64,000 nucleotides of DNA from Macrotis lagotis (taxonomy: Eukaryota; Chordata; Mammalia; Peramelemorphia; Peramelidae), in the NCBI RefSeq assembly GCF_037893015.1, contig NC_133661.1:242212583-242276582 (forward strand), written 5' to 3'. The notes under the pieces are model-generated. The model worked only from the letters and a program-made list of their open reading frames with translations, was not told where the DNA came from and ran no database searches. The position numbers and the translations under genes are program-made. Below, one piece after another: positions 47,229-58,010 of this stretch. Position 1 is the stretch's first letter; each line of letters begins with the position of its first letter.

Positions 47229-49010
47229 CTTCAAATGGAGAATAGAACTAAATGAAGCTGATGACTTTGCAAGAAATCAGGAAACAATAAAACTCTTCCA
47301 AAAAAGCCCAAAATTAGAAGAAAATGTGAAATATATGATTGGGGAAACAACCGACCTTGAAAACAGAACCAGAAGAAATAATTTAAAAATAATTGGGCTA
47401 TCTGGAAGCCATGATTAGGAAAAGAGCCTAGACTACATTTTTTCAAGAAATAATGCAGCAAAATTGCCCTGAGATCCTAGAAGCAGGGTGTAAAATAGAA
47501 ATTGAGGGAATTCACCGATCACCTCCTGAAAGAGATTCCAAAAGAAAAACTTCCAGGAATATTATAGTCAAATTCTAAAACTCCCAAATCAAAGAGAAAG
47601 TTCTAAAATCTGCCAGAAACAAACAATTCAACTACCGAGGCTCTATAGTCAGGATTCCACAGGATCTGGCAGCATCTAAATTAAGGGCTCATAGGAATTG
47701 GAATATGATATTTCAGAAGGCAAAAGATCTTGGTTTACAACCGAGAATCAACTATCTAGCACAACTGAACATCCTCCTGGGGCGGCTAGGTGACAGAGTG
47801 GATACAGCGCCAGCCCTGGAGTCAGGAGTACCTGAGTTCAAATCCGTCCTCAGACACTTAATAATTACCTAGCTGCAAGCCACTTAACTCCATTTGCCTT
47901 GCATAAACCTAAAAAAAATACTGAATATCCTCTTTCAAGGAAAAAGATGGACTTTCAATAAAACAGGGGACTTTCAAACTTTCTTATTGAAACAACCAGA
48001 GCTAAACAGAAAGTTTGATCTCCAAGTACAGGACTCTGGTGTACCATAGAGGGAGTGGAAAAGAGGGACTAACTATGAGGAACTTAATGATATTGAACTG
48101 TTTGTATTTCTGCATGGGAAGAAGCTGTTTATAACATATATGAACTTTCTCATTTATAAGATCTGTTAGAAGGAGCATATATAGACAGGACATAGGAAGG
48201 AGTGGAATATAATGGTATGATGTGGTAAAAAGATGGAGTCAATGGGTGATAAAGGAAAGTACTGGGAGGAAAAGAAAGGAGATGAAGAAGAATCTAAGAA
48301 ATTTCACATGGGAGTCAAGAAAAAGGTTTTGTCAATGGAGTGGAAAGGGAGAAGGCAAGGGGGAATGAGTGAGCCTTCATTCTCATCAGAAATGGCTCAG
48401 GGAGGAAATGACATATGCACTTAATAGGGTATAGAAATCTATCTCACCGTAGAGAAAAATGAGAAGAAAGGGATGGGATAAGGGGTAATGGGGGGAGGGA
48501 AGGGGGGAATAGGGGATAGAAGAGAGGGAAGATTGAGGGAAAGGGCACTCAGAAACAACACACTTTTGTACAGGGCCAGGATGAAAGGAGAGAGAGAATA
48601 GAATAAATGAGAGTGGGTAGCAATAGAGTGGAGGTACAGCTAGCAATAACAACTGTGGGAAATATATTGAAGCAGCTTCTCTGGTGGACTTATGATAAAG
48701 AAAGCAACTTACCCCAGAGACAGAGCCGATGAAATCTGAACATAGACTGAGGTACAATTTTTTTTCTCTCTCTCTATTCTTGAGATTTCTCATCTTCTGT
48801 TGTGGGGGGAAGAGGGTTTATGTTTACTCCTATAACTCATTCTATTACAACAATGTATAGCATAGAAACAATGTAAAGACTATCAGACAGCCTTCTGGGG
48901 GGGGAGGGAAGAGGGTGGGGGAAATTGTAAAATTCAAAACCTTACAAAAATGATAGATACATATTACTATTGTATATAATTGGAAAACAAATAAAATATT
49001 AATAAAAATT
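47229..49010 (+). mobile_element. HAL1, 5'-truncated (ORF1 end and long 3' region)
   Basis: Begins inside ORF1 (RIELNEADDFARNQETIKLF), runs through the RNA-binding part, and then directly into a purine-rich 3' region and an L1-type 3' end (CTGGTGGACTTATGATAAAG, near 48679) with an A-rich tail at 49010. No trace of ORF2, which is the defining HAL1 layout. A SINE lies in ORF1. Left AATGTATCCTT and right AATGCATTTACCCTT may be a worn target duplication. Confidence 0.75.
47777..47919 (+). mobile_element. WSINE1-type SINE in HAL1 ORF1
   Basis: Target duplication ACTGAAYATCCTC at 47764-47776 and 47920-47932, one mismatch. The SINE body lacks the GTGTGGCCTTGG segment before CAAGCCACTTAA. Confidence 0.95.
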
Positions 49011-49046
49011 AAAAAAATGCATTTACCCTTAAAAAATGTATGATTG

Positions 49047-49199
49047 TGGAGCAGCTAGGTGGTGTAGTGGATAAAACACCGGCCTTGGAGTCAGGAGTAT
49101 CTGGGTTCAAATCCAGTCTCAGACACTTAATAATTACCTAGCTGTGTGGCCCTGGGCAAGCCACTTAACCCCATTTGCCTTGCAAAAACCTAAAAAAAG
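49047..49199 (+). mobile_element. WSINE1-type SINE
   Basis: Forward SINE with a clear B-box-like GGGTTCAAATCC and an A-rich end. It lies between the HAL1 tail and the resumed L1. Confidence 0.9.
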
Positions 49200-49204
49200 A
49201 GTAT

Positions 49205-50135
49205 AATTATATTTAAATTTCTTCTTTTTTGCTGCTTGTGTTTTTTTTGCCTTTATTTGAGAACTCTGGAATTTGGCTATGATAGCCCTTGTAGTTGTTA
49301 TCCTGGGGGTCTCTTTCTGGAGGACTTATGTATTTTCTTTCAAAGGCTATTTTTGTCTTTTTATTTTAGCAGATTTGGACAGTTTTCCCTGAAAATTTCC
49401 TGAAAGGTGTTTTCCCATTTTGATCTAGGCTTTCTGGTAGTCTAATAATTCACAAAGTATCTCTACTGGCTCTATTTTCCAGGTCATTTGTTTTTCCTAA
49501 AAGGTACCTTAGGATTTTTTCAATTTCTTTCATCTTTTGACTTTGATGGAATCTTATAGTCTTATAGAATAATTGGTTCCTATTTTTCCAATTCTAATCT
49601 TTAGGGTTTTATTTTCTTCAGTTAGTTTTTCTGTTCTTTTTGTAGTTGGTTAATTTTTGCTTTTTTTGCTGCATTGCAATCCTTTTCCAATTGGCTATTT
49701 TTACTTTTTTTTTTTTTTTAGGGTTTTTCAAGGGAATGGGGTTAAGTGGCTTGCCCAAGAGATAGGTAATTATTAAGTGTCTGAGGCCTGATTTGAACTC
49801 AGGTATTCCTGACTCCAGGGCCTGTGCTTTATCCACTGTGCTATCTAGCCGCCCCTATTTTTACTTTTGTTCAGTTTTTCCTAATTTTCCTGCATGACTC
49901 ATTTCTTTTTTTACATTTTTTCTTCTTCCTCTTTTCTTTAGTTTTGAATTTCTTTTTTAAACTCTACTATGAGCTTTTGGATTTGAGTCCATTTTATAGA
50001 CTCCTTTGAGACTTCCTTGGTGAGTAATTTTTCACTGCTTTTTCTGAAGTGGCACTGTTATCACCTTTATCTGCACAGTGGCTTTCTAAAGTGAGTGTTA
50101 TTTTAACTTTTTTGCTCATCTTTATTCATTGAGTT
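49205..50135 (-). mobile_element. L1 LINE (part 3: ORF1)
   Basis: Minus-strand ORF1: the RNA-binding part at 49205-49500 and the coiled-coil and N-terminal part at 49500-50135. About 250 bases between the spacer at 47228 and this part are missing. A reverse SINE divides the coiled coil. No 5' UTR is present; the copy is truncated at about 50135. Heavily decayed. Confidence 0.7.
49709..49854 (-). mobile_element. WSINE1-type SINE in L1 ORF1
   Basis: Perfect 14-bp target duplication CTATTTTTACTTTT at 49695-49708 and 49855-49868. Confidence 0.95.
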
Positions 50136-50149
50136 CTGCTACTATGGTA

Positions 50150-50490
50150 TAGGAATATAAGGAAATTGAAATACTGATGCACTTTTGGAGGAATTGTGAA
50201 AGAATTCAACAATTCCATAAAGAAATATGAAACTATGACCAAAGGGCTATAAAAACACATTCATTCTTTGACCCAGCAATGACACTGCTAAGTCTATATT
50301 TCAGAAGATGAAATATGGGAAGAAAAGAACATGCATGTATATAGTTTTTTTTTTCTGGTGGCTGTGAACTGGAGATTGAGGGGATGCTCAACAATTGGGG
50401 AATAATTGAACAAATTATGCTATGCGATTGATTTGAAATGTTCTTTTATGGGAAATGATGAACAAGATATTCTCAGTAAAAAACTAGTAT
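50150..50490 (+). mobile_element. L1 LINE 3' portion (part 1: ORF2 end)
   Basis: Plus-strand end of ORF2 (AATACTGATGCACTTTTGGA, then TTTGACCCAGCAATGACACT and CAACAATTGGGGAATAATTG). It stops near 50490, and the following L1 block is found at about 51867. Confidence 0.8.
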
Positions 50491-50957
50491 GAGCTATTTT
50501 TTTTAGAGAAAATAGAAACTTTATTTTTTTAATGAGAGGTTCTAGGATTCATTAGTTGTAGCCCTGCTGTCTCTCCTTCCCACAGCTGAGACTCACTGAG
50601 TCTTCTCCTCCATTCAGTTAGTTCTACTTTACTCTCACCAAGTTTGGACTCCAGGTTCTCTCCCTCAAAATCATATAGTACCTATGGGTGGGGAGCTGGG
50701 CTCCTGAGGGAAGAAGGGGTATAGCCAGAATAACCACCACCTTCCCACCCCCAGGGTGTAATTGGCCATTTATCTGGCCCCTACCCTCTCCTCTTTTCAG
50801 TGTGGTGAATGCTTGAGTCTCTAAGAAATAAAAAGGGGTCTTGATAGTCCCTTCTTCTATTTCAGACCTGGGAGTCCTTAGAGAAAACAAATCTTGGGGG
50901 AGGTTGGGAGAGAAAGACCATTTTAGGCCCAAGTCACCCTTAAGAAAGTATCATCCC

Positions 50958-51095
50958 AGGGTGGCTAGGTGATACAGTGGATAGAGCACCAGCCCTGGAG
51001 TCAGGAGTACTTGAGTACCTTAGTAATTACCTAGCTGTGTGGCCCTGGGCAAGCCACTTAACCCATAGCATTGCAAAAACTAAAAAACAAAAAAT
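50958..51095 (+). mobile_element. WSINE1-type SINE with internal gap
   Basis: Forward SINE GGGTGGCTAGGTGATACAGT. About 25 bases covering the B-box region are missing between TTGAGTACC and TTAGTAATTACC. Confidence 0.9.
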
Positions 51096-51436
51096 ACCAA
51101 CCCCTTATACACCTAGGCAACAAACTAATTCCTCAACAGAGGAGGAAGGTTTGACTCCCAAGAGACAAATCTTTAAATTATGTAACACTAGAGTACACAA
51201 AGAGAACTATGGAGGGATGAGGTGAGGCAAGCCTGGCTCTTTATCCTCAAGGGCCCTCACACCCACCATCCCCACTTCTTCCTTGAAAAGAAGTAGAATA
51301 AAAAAAAGTTCAGACTTAGGAAGCCAGGTAGTCACAGCTCCCTCCCCAAGAAGGGGTAGTGCCAGGAGGACAGGAGCACTATACAGAGACAGACTTTATC
51401 TCTTCAGCTGTCCTCCCATTTGTTTTCAGGATATTC

Positions 51437-51642
51437 CATGCTCTGTGATCTTATTTGGAACTGGCAAAGGGATTGGAGGGGGTTGCCATTTCCTCTTCCA
51501 GCCCATTTTACAGATGAGGATTGGAGGCAAAGACGGTGAAGTGACTTGCTTAGAGTCACACAGCTAGTGAATGTCAGAGACCAGATTTGAATTTAGATCC
51601 TCCTGACTCAAGATCTGGTGCTATGGCACTAGCTGTCCTTCT
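51437..51642 (-). mobile_element. MAR1-type SINE (reverse)
   Basis: Reverse order: RTE-like tail (TGCTCTGTGATCTTATTTGG), GGGTTGCCATTTCCTCTTCC, CCATTTTACAGATGAGGATT, then the SINE body with GTGACTTGCTTAGAGTCACA. It is in the same sense as the presumed retrocopy, so it may have been part of the source transcript. Confidence 0.75.
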
Positions 51643-51866
51643 CTTTCCTAGACTATTAATAACACTTCTATTCCTTCAGCTGGGATCTCTATCCAGTGTC
51701 TTGAGGTTTGGTCTTTCTTGAAGGAAGTGTTTGAGGAAGAGGAAATCCAGGCTGCTTGTTCAGGGTAACCTTTGGCATTGGTCAAAGCGCAGAACTAAGC
51801 TTGCCAGAGCTGGGCTGACATCATGCCCTGAGTGTCCTTAGCTGCCATGCTTAAACAAGTAGGAGT

Positions 51867-52184
51867 AAGATTGCAGGATGATAATTTATCCTACCTCTTC
51901 TCAGCAATGCTGAGACCCAAGAAAACTCTGACGGACTTATGATAAAGAATGCTATTCATTCCAAAAATAGAATTGATGGTATCTGAATACAGGTAGAACC
52001 ATGCTTTTCCCCCCACTCTATTTTTTTTGAGGTTTCTCTTTTACTTTTATAACATAATTATTTTAGTAATTTTTTATGACTATACATTTGTAACCCATAT
52101 CAATTATCTTGCTTTCTCATTGAGGGGGAGTGGGGTAGGAGGAAGGGAGAGAATTTGGAACTCAAGGTTTTGGAAGTGAATGTT
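51867..52184 (+). mobile_element. L1 LINE 3' portion (part 2: 3' UTR)
   Basis: L1 3' end: TCTTCTCAGCAATGCTGAGA, CTGACGGACTTATGATAAAG, TTGATGGTATCTGAATACAG, then GAGGGGGAGTGGGGTAGGAG. It is cut at 52184 by the minus-strand L1, and its last 50 bases appear at 57323. Confidence 0.8.
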
Positions 52185-52389
52185 TTTGAAAGATTTTATT
52201 TATTTTCAATTTTACAATTTTCCCCCAATCTTGCTTCCCTCCCCATTCCCTGAAGAAGGTAACCTGTTAGTCTTTACATTGTGTCTATGGTATGCATTGA
52301 CCTAAGTTGAATGTGATGAGAGAGAAATCATATCCTTAAGGAAGAAACATAAAATATGAGATATAGCAGAATTATAATAAGATAACATT

Positions 52390-55030
52390 TTTGATGACTG
52401 ATGCCTTATAATATAATTTTACATCTGGTAGGGCTAAGTCATCTTCTTTTTTACTTTTTTCATTGAATCCCTGGAGATTCTTGACTTTTTATTTCTCCAT
52501 ATGAATTTACTTACAATCTTTTCCTAACTCATTAAGTAGTTTATTGGAATTTTGATTGGTAGGGCACTAAACAGTTTAATTTTGGTAGTATTGTCATTTT
52601 TATTATATTTTCTCGGCCTTCCCAAGAGCAGTTGATATTTCTGCAGTTATTTAAATCTGATTTTATATGTGAGAGAAGTGTTTTGTAGTTGTTCTCAAAA
52701 CGTTTCTGAGTCTGCCTTGACGGGTAGACTCCCTGGTATCTGAAGTTATTTTGAATGGAATTTCTCTTTCTAGCTCTTCCTGCTGAATCTTCCTAGTCAT
52801 ATATAGAAATGTTGAGGATTTATGAGAGTTTATTTTACATCATCTGATCTTGCTAAAGTTGCTAATTATTTCTAGTAATTTTTAGATGTTTTTTTGGGAT
52901 ACTCTAGGTATACCATCATGTCATCTTCAAAGAGTGAGAGTTTTGTCTCTTCCTTCCCAATTCTAATTCCTTTAATTTCTTTTTCTTCTCTTATTGCTGA
53001 AGCTAACATTTCTAATACATTATTGAATATTAGTGGTTATAATGGGCATCTTTGTCTCACCCCTGATTTTATTGGGAATGCCTCTAGCCTATCCCCATTT
53101 CATATAGTGTTTGTTGATGGTTTCAGATAGATACCACTTATTATTTTAATGAACAATCCATTTATTCCTGTACTCTCTGGTGTTTTTTAATAGGAATGGG
53201 TGCTTTTTTTTCAAAGGCTTTTTCAGCATCTATTGATATAATCATTTGATTTTGGATAGGTTTCTTATTGGTATAATTAAATATACTGACAGTTTTCCTA
53301 ATATTGAACCAACCCTACATTCCTGTGATAAAGCCTACTTGGTCATAGTGTATTATCCTAGTGATAACTTGTAGTCGTTTTGCTAAGATTTTATTTAAGA
53401 TTTTTGCATCTATATTCATCAGAGAGATAGGTCTATAGTTTCCTTTCTCTGTTTTAACTGTTCCTGGTTTAGGTAACAGCACCATATTGATGTCATAGAA
53501 AGAATTAGGCAGAGTTCCATCTTCATCTTTTTTCCAAATAGTTTATATAGAATTGGAACCAGTTGTTCCTTAAATGTTCGATAGAATTCACCTGTGAACC
53601 CATGTGGCCTTGGAGATTTTTTTTAAGGAGTTCAATAATGGCTTGTTGAATTTCTTTTTCTGATATACAGTTATTTGGGTATTTAATTTCTTCTTCATTT
53701 AACCTGGGTAACTTATACTTTTGTAAATATTCATCCATTTCTTTTAGATTATCAAATTTACTGGCATAGAATTGGGCAAAATAATTCTGAATTATTACTT
53801 GAATTTCCTCTTCATTGGTGGTGAGCTCACCTTTTTCATTTATGAGAATAACAATTTGGTTTTCTTCTTTCTTTTTTAAATAAAATTGACCAGAGGTTTA
53901 TCAATTTTATTGGTTTTTCACAAAACCAACTCTTGGTTTTATTTATTAGTTCAATAGTTTTCTTGCTTTTGATTTTATTAATTTCTCCTTTAATTTTTAG
54001 AATTTCTAATTTCTTATTTAACTGGGAGTTTTTCATTTGTTCTTTCTCTAATATTTTAGTTGCATATTTAGTTCACTGATTTCCTCTTCCTCTAATTTAT
54101 TCATATAAGCATTTAAAGATATAATAAATCCTCTGACAGCCACCTTGAGTGTATCCCATAGATTTTGGTATGTTGTTTCTTTATTGTCATTATCTCGGAT
54201 AAAATAAGTCTTTCTATAATTTGTTGTTTGATCCACTCACTCTTTTTTTTTTTTTAGGTTTTTGTTAGGCAAATGGGGTTAAGTGGTTTGCCCAAGGCCA
54301 CACAGCTAGGTAATTAGTAAGTATCTGAGACCGGATTTGAACCCAGGTACTCCTGACTCCAGGACCGGTGCTTTATCCACTGTGCCACCTAGCCGCCCCT
54401 CCACTCACTCTTTAAAATGAGTTTATTTAGTTTCCAATTAGTTTTGGGTCTATATCTCTCTGACTCAATATTGCATATTAATTTTATTGCATTATGATCT
54501 GAGCAAGATGTATTCACTATTTCTGCCTTTCTGCAATTTATTATTAGGTTTTTATCCCCTAGTACATGTTTGTGTAAGTGACATGTACTGCAGAAAAGAA
54601 AGTATATTCCTTTCTATCCCCATTCAATTTCCTCCATAAGTCTATCATGTCTAGGTTTTCTAACAATCTATTTACCTCTTTAACTTTGGATGCTATACCA
54701 TTTGGTGCATCCATATTTAGTATTGAAATTACTTTACTGTCTATGGTACCTTTTAGGAGTATATAGTTTCCTTCCTTATCTCTTTTAATAATATCTCTTC
54801 TTTCAGCTGCTTTGTATGAGGTAAGGATTGCTACCCCTCCTTTTTTCACTTCAGGTGAAGCAAAATTTATTTTGCTTCAACCTTTTACCTTTACTCTATA
54901 TGTATCTCTCTGCTTCAGATGAGTTTCTTGTAATCAGAATATTGTAGGATTCTGTTTTTTAATCCACTCTGCTATTAACTTCTTTTTAAGGGAGAATTCA
55001 TCCCATTCACATTCAAAGTTATAATTATGA
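52390..55030 (-). pseudogene. L1 ORF2, broken and C-terminally deleted
   Basis: Endonuclease piece at 54559-54849: MKKGGVAILTSYKAAERRDI, then EGNYILLKGTIDSKVISILN, typical of the L1 endonuclease core. 53836-54036 and 53523-53738 cover the linker and the lead-in to the reverse transcriptase. The catalytic site near 52920 reads LFEDDMMVY where FADD is expected, so alanine is replaced by glutamate. Fragments are at most 96 codons. Confidence 0.85.
54246..54400 (-). mobile_element. WSINE1-type SINE in L1 ORF2
   Basis: Perfect 13-bp target duplication CCACTCACTCTTT at 54233-54245 and 54401-54413. The body is close to the inferred family consensus, so it is among the youngest insertions here. Confidence 0.95.
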
Positions 55031-55788
55031 TTTATTGCCCTTCATGTTATCTTCCCTGTTTGCATTTCCCCATTTTCCCCCTTTATCCATAGTCCCCAGT
55101 ATTTTGTGTATGAATACCACCACCTTCAGTCTGCCCTCCTGTATCCAACCCTCCTCCCCTTTTTTCTTCTTTTCCTTTGACCCTTCTTCATTCCCTTACT
55201 TCTGTTGATTCCCCCTTTCCTCCCCCTTCCCCTTTCCCCTTTTAACACTTTAAAGGTAAGATAAATTTCTTAATTTAACTGAGTGTATATTTATTTTAAG
55301 CCAGTCAGTTGACAGTAAGATTCAGGCAGTTCTCATTCTCACACCTTCCCTTCCTCCTCTCTGTCACAATAAGTCCTTTGAACCTCTTAATGTAATGATA
55401 TTTACCGCATAAGTCTCCTCCATCTTCCCATCTCTTTGCTCCCCTCTTTCTTTAAGAAAGTATTGTTTTTAAATCATTCTATCTGAATCATAGAAAGATC
55501 ATGAATGTCCATCACTTTTGGTTAAGTATATTCTCTCTACTAGCATTACAATTATTGAGATTTATTAAAGTCTTTCTCCCAGGTAAGGTTATGTCCTGTT
55601 TTATTGTATTGGATAGCAGTTTTTCCAATAAATCATGAATGTCCACCACTTCTGGATAAATCAATTCTCTTTTATAAAGTTACAATTCTCTAGAGTTATT
55701 AAAGTCATTCTCCCAGGTAAGGATATAACCAGTTTCATCTTATTTGATAACAGGCTTTTTCTTTTTTCTTCCCCTCTTTTTTTTAATT

Positions 55789-56914
55789 TTAAAAACTTTT
55801 TGATGTGTCTCTTGAGTCTCCTGTTTGAAGTCCAAATTTTCTATTAAGCTCTGATCTTTTCATCAGGAAAAGTTGGAAGTCTCCTATTTCATTAATTGTC
55901 CACCTTTTGTCCTGGAAGAGAAGGCTCAGTTTTGCTGGATAATGGATTCTTTGCTTGCATTCCAAGCTCCCTTGCTTTTTTAAAATATTGCGTTCCAGGC
56001 CCTTCAATCCCTTAATGCTGATGCTACCAGGTCTTCTGTAATCCTTACTATGGCTCCTTGGTATATAAATTGTTTCTTTCTGGCTGCTTGTAGGATCTTG
56101 TTTTTTATATGATAATTCTGGAATTTGGCTACAGTATTCCTGGGTGTTTCCATTGTGGAATCAATTTCCGGAGAGGATTGATCTATTCTTTCAATAACTA
56201 TTTTGCCCTCTGGTTCCATGATATCTGGGCAGTTTTCCATCACTAAATCCTGTTATATTGAGTCCAGACTTTTTTCCTCTCCAATGTTTCCAGGAAGACC
56301 AATCATTTTTAGGTTATTTCTCCTCAATCTATTCTCAAGATGAGTGGTTTTACTGATGAAGTATTTTACATTTTCTTCTATTTTTTTTCAATTTTTTGTT
56401 TTGTTAAACAGATTCTTGTTATCTCATGAAGTCATTGGTTTCCATAGACTCCATTCTTTTTTTTTTTTTAGGGAAGAAGACTTTTTCCATGTACCTTTTG
56501 CAACGCCTTTTACAATTGGTCAATTCTATTTTTGTAAGAGTTTTCCCTTTGATCATTTGAGGTTTTGAGAGATTTATTTTCTTTTTGCATTTGTCCAATT
56601 GTATTTTACAAGGATTTGTTTTCTTGTTGCAAGGTGTTCGTTTTCTCTTGGGTTTCTTTTCCCAAATTTTCCAAATTTTCTAATTTATTTTTAAACTCCT
56701 TTCTGATTTCTTCAAGGAAATCTTTCTGTGCTGGATACCAAATTATATTCTCCTTAGAGGTTCTACATCTCTCTGAGTTAGGGTCTTTCCCTTCTAGGAA
56801 TTTTTCTATGGACCCCCATTTCCACTGACCTTTCTTCATTTTCCTGGTGTTGGGATTCTTAGAGACTTTACTCACTGGATTTAGTAACTCTACATGGGCA
56901 GGCCAGTAGGGCAT
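55789..56914 (-). pseudogene. L1 ORF1, broken in several frames
   Basis: N-terminal and coiled-coil piece at 56606-56914 (KDPNSERCRTSKENIIWYPA, then FLEEIRKEFKNKLENLENLG), and C-terminal RNA-binding pieces at 56004-56243 (DIMEPEGKIVIERIDQSSPE, then KNKILQAARKKQFIYQGAIV) and 55789-56007 (ending KFGLQTGDSRDTSKSF and a stop). L1 ORF1 protein coats L1 RNA as a trimer. This copy has a shorter coiled coil than the one at 42661-43173. Confidence 0.85.
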
Positions 56915-57322
56915 GCTAAGAGACTTTGCTCCATGAGTTGAATATCTTCTGCTGGCCAGTAGCGGGGTCTAGAGGCTTTGTGCATGGAGTGTAATATCAC
57001 TGCCTGGCCAGTAGGGGTGCAATAGGCCTTTCAGTAAGTCCCAGACCCTCAGTTTCACATCCATGCCTCCACTTTCTGTTTGTTTCTCAGAGCAAATGCC
57101 TCTGGGGCTGATTTTAGGTTAGTCCAGTTCTCACTGGCTGGCTGTGCACTGTGCTCAGCACACCCATGATTCCTGAATACACACCTTGATGTAAATTTTG
57201 TTCTCCTGCCTTCTCTTTTGGATTTCCATTAAGAGATTTGTGTCATATTATATGTGAGGGAAGATCAATAGACCTTAGCACAGAGCCTGACTTTTCTCCT
57301 CCATCTTGGCTGTTAATCTCTA

Positions 57323-57375
57323 AAGTGAATGTTGGAACTTGTTTTTGCATGTAATCAAGGGAAAAGTAAAATATT
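57323..57375 (+). mobile_element. L1 LINE 3' portion (part 3: terminal bases)
   Basis: AAGTGAATGTTGGAACTTG then TTTTTGCATGTAATCAAGGG and AAAAGTAAAAT: the expected last bases of the L1 whose earlier part ends at 52184. This closes the nested structure. Confidence 0.75.
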
Positions 57376-57627
57376 AAAATAAGAAAATAGAAAATTTCCT
57401 ATAAATTGACAAAATAAACTCCAATTTAGACACAATCTACATTTTGGGGACAGATTGTTGGTGTAAATAGGTTTCATATATTCTAATTTTCAGGGTGTTA
57501 TGATTCTGTTTTTATTTCTTAGACTAGACAGGTTGTTTTTTTCTAAAAATGTATATATATGAAAGAAAAAGAAATTGTGGATGGGTTTAGAAAACTGAAT
57601 CTGTGCTTCTGTTAAGAAGTGTTTTTT

Positions 57628-57773
57628 GGGGGGCAGCTAGGTGGTGCAGTGTATAGAGCACCAGCCCTGGCTTCAGGAGTACCTGAGTTCAAATATGGCC
57701 TCAGATACTTAATAATTACCTAGCTGTGTGGCCTTGGGCAATCTACTTCACTGAATTACCTTGCAAAGAACAA
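57628..57773 (+). mobile_element. WSINE1-type SINE
   Basis: Forward SINE. Flanks AAGAAGTGTTTTT (57614-57626) and AAGAAGAGTTTTTG (57774-57787) are a near-perfect target duplication. Confidence 0.9.
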
Positions 57774-57814
57774 AAGAAGAGTTTTTGATGTTAGATCAGT
57801 ATAAATTAGGAAAA

Positions 57815-58010
57815 GCCTTAGACAGAGTCAAAAGACCTTGGAACCTCATTTCTGCTATGTCCTATTAATTTGACTTTTGGTAAATTTCTTAATTTTTCAA
57901 AAGTGAGCTTTTCACATGGGTAAAAATATGCTTTATACTATATACTTCTCAGAGTTACTGTGTTTTTCTGGACCTGTGATTTCATCTGATCCAGAAATTT
58001 CTGATGGAAA
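57815..58010 (+). mobile_element. MIR/THER1-type SINE remnant
   Basis: Order GAGTCAAAAGACCTTGGAAC, then TTGACTTTTGGTAAATTTCT, then a worn 3' part with ACTTCTCAGAGTTACTG. Diverged MIR. Confidence 0.6.

Larger units (their letters stand above)
50495..51853 (-). pseudogene. Probable retrocopy of an unidentified transcript
   Basis: On the minus strand it ends in A8 (T8 at 50497-50504), preceded about 15 bases upstream by a poly(A) signal AATAAA (TTTATT at 50520-50525). It interrupts an L1, and AAACTAGTATGAG (50482-50494) and AAACAAGTAGGAG (51854-51866) look like a target duplication with two mismatches. The content is GC-richer than the surroundings and not repeat-like apart from a MAR1 and a SINE. 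I do not recognise the source gene. The 102-codon minus-strand frame at 50624-50932 has no known domain, so this may be only 3' UTR. Confidence 0.5.
52185..57322 (-). mobile_element. L1 LINE, near full length with ORF2 deletion
   Basis: Minus strand: 5' end at about 57311-57322 (GCCAAGATGGAGGAG), 5' UTR to about 56915, ORF1 about 56914-55789, spacer to about 55030, ORF2 about 55030-52390, 3' UTR 52385-52190. About 1.3 kb of the ORF2 C-terminus is missing at about 52380. A perfect 11-bp target duplication AAGTGAATGTT flanks it (52174-52184 and 57323-57333), and the interrupted L1 resumes outside. A SINE lies in ORF2. Confidence 0.9.

Noticed and set aside
49047-49199. tRNA genes
   Set aside because: A- and B-box-like motifs (GGGTTCAAATCC) are those of the tRNA-derived SINE heads, repeated over the window with A tails and target duplications.
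50624-50932. 102-codon minus-strand frame as a real protein
   Set aside because: No domain recognised, located next to a poly(A) signal where 3' UTR is expected, and no supporting context.
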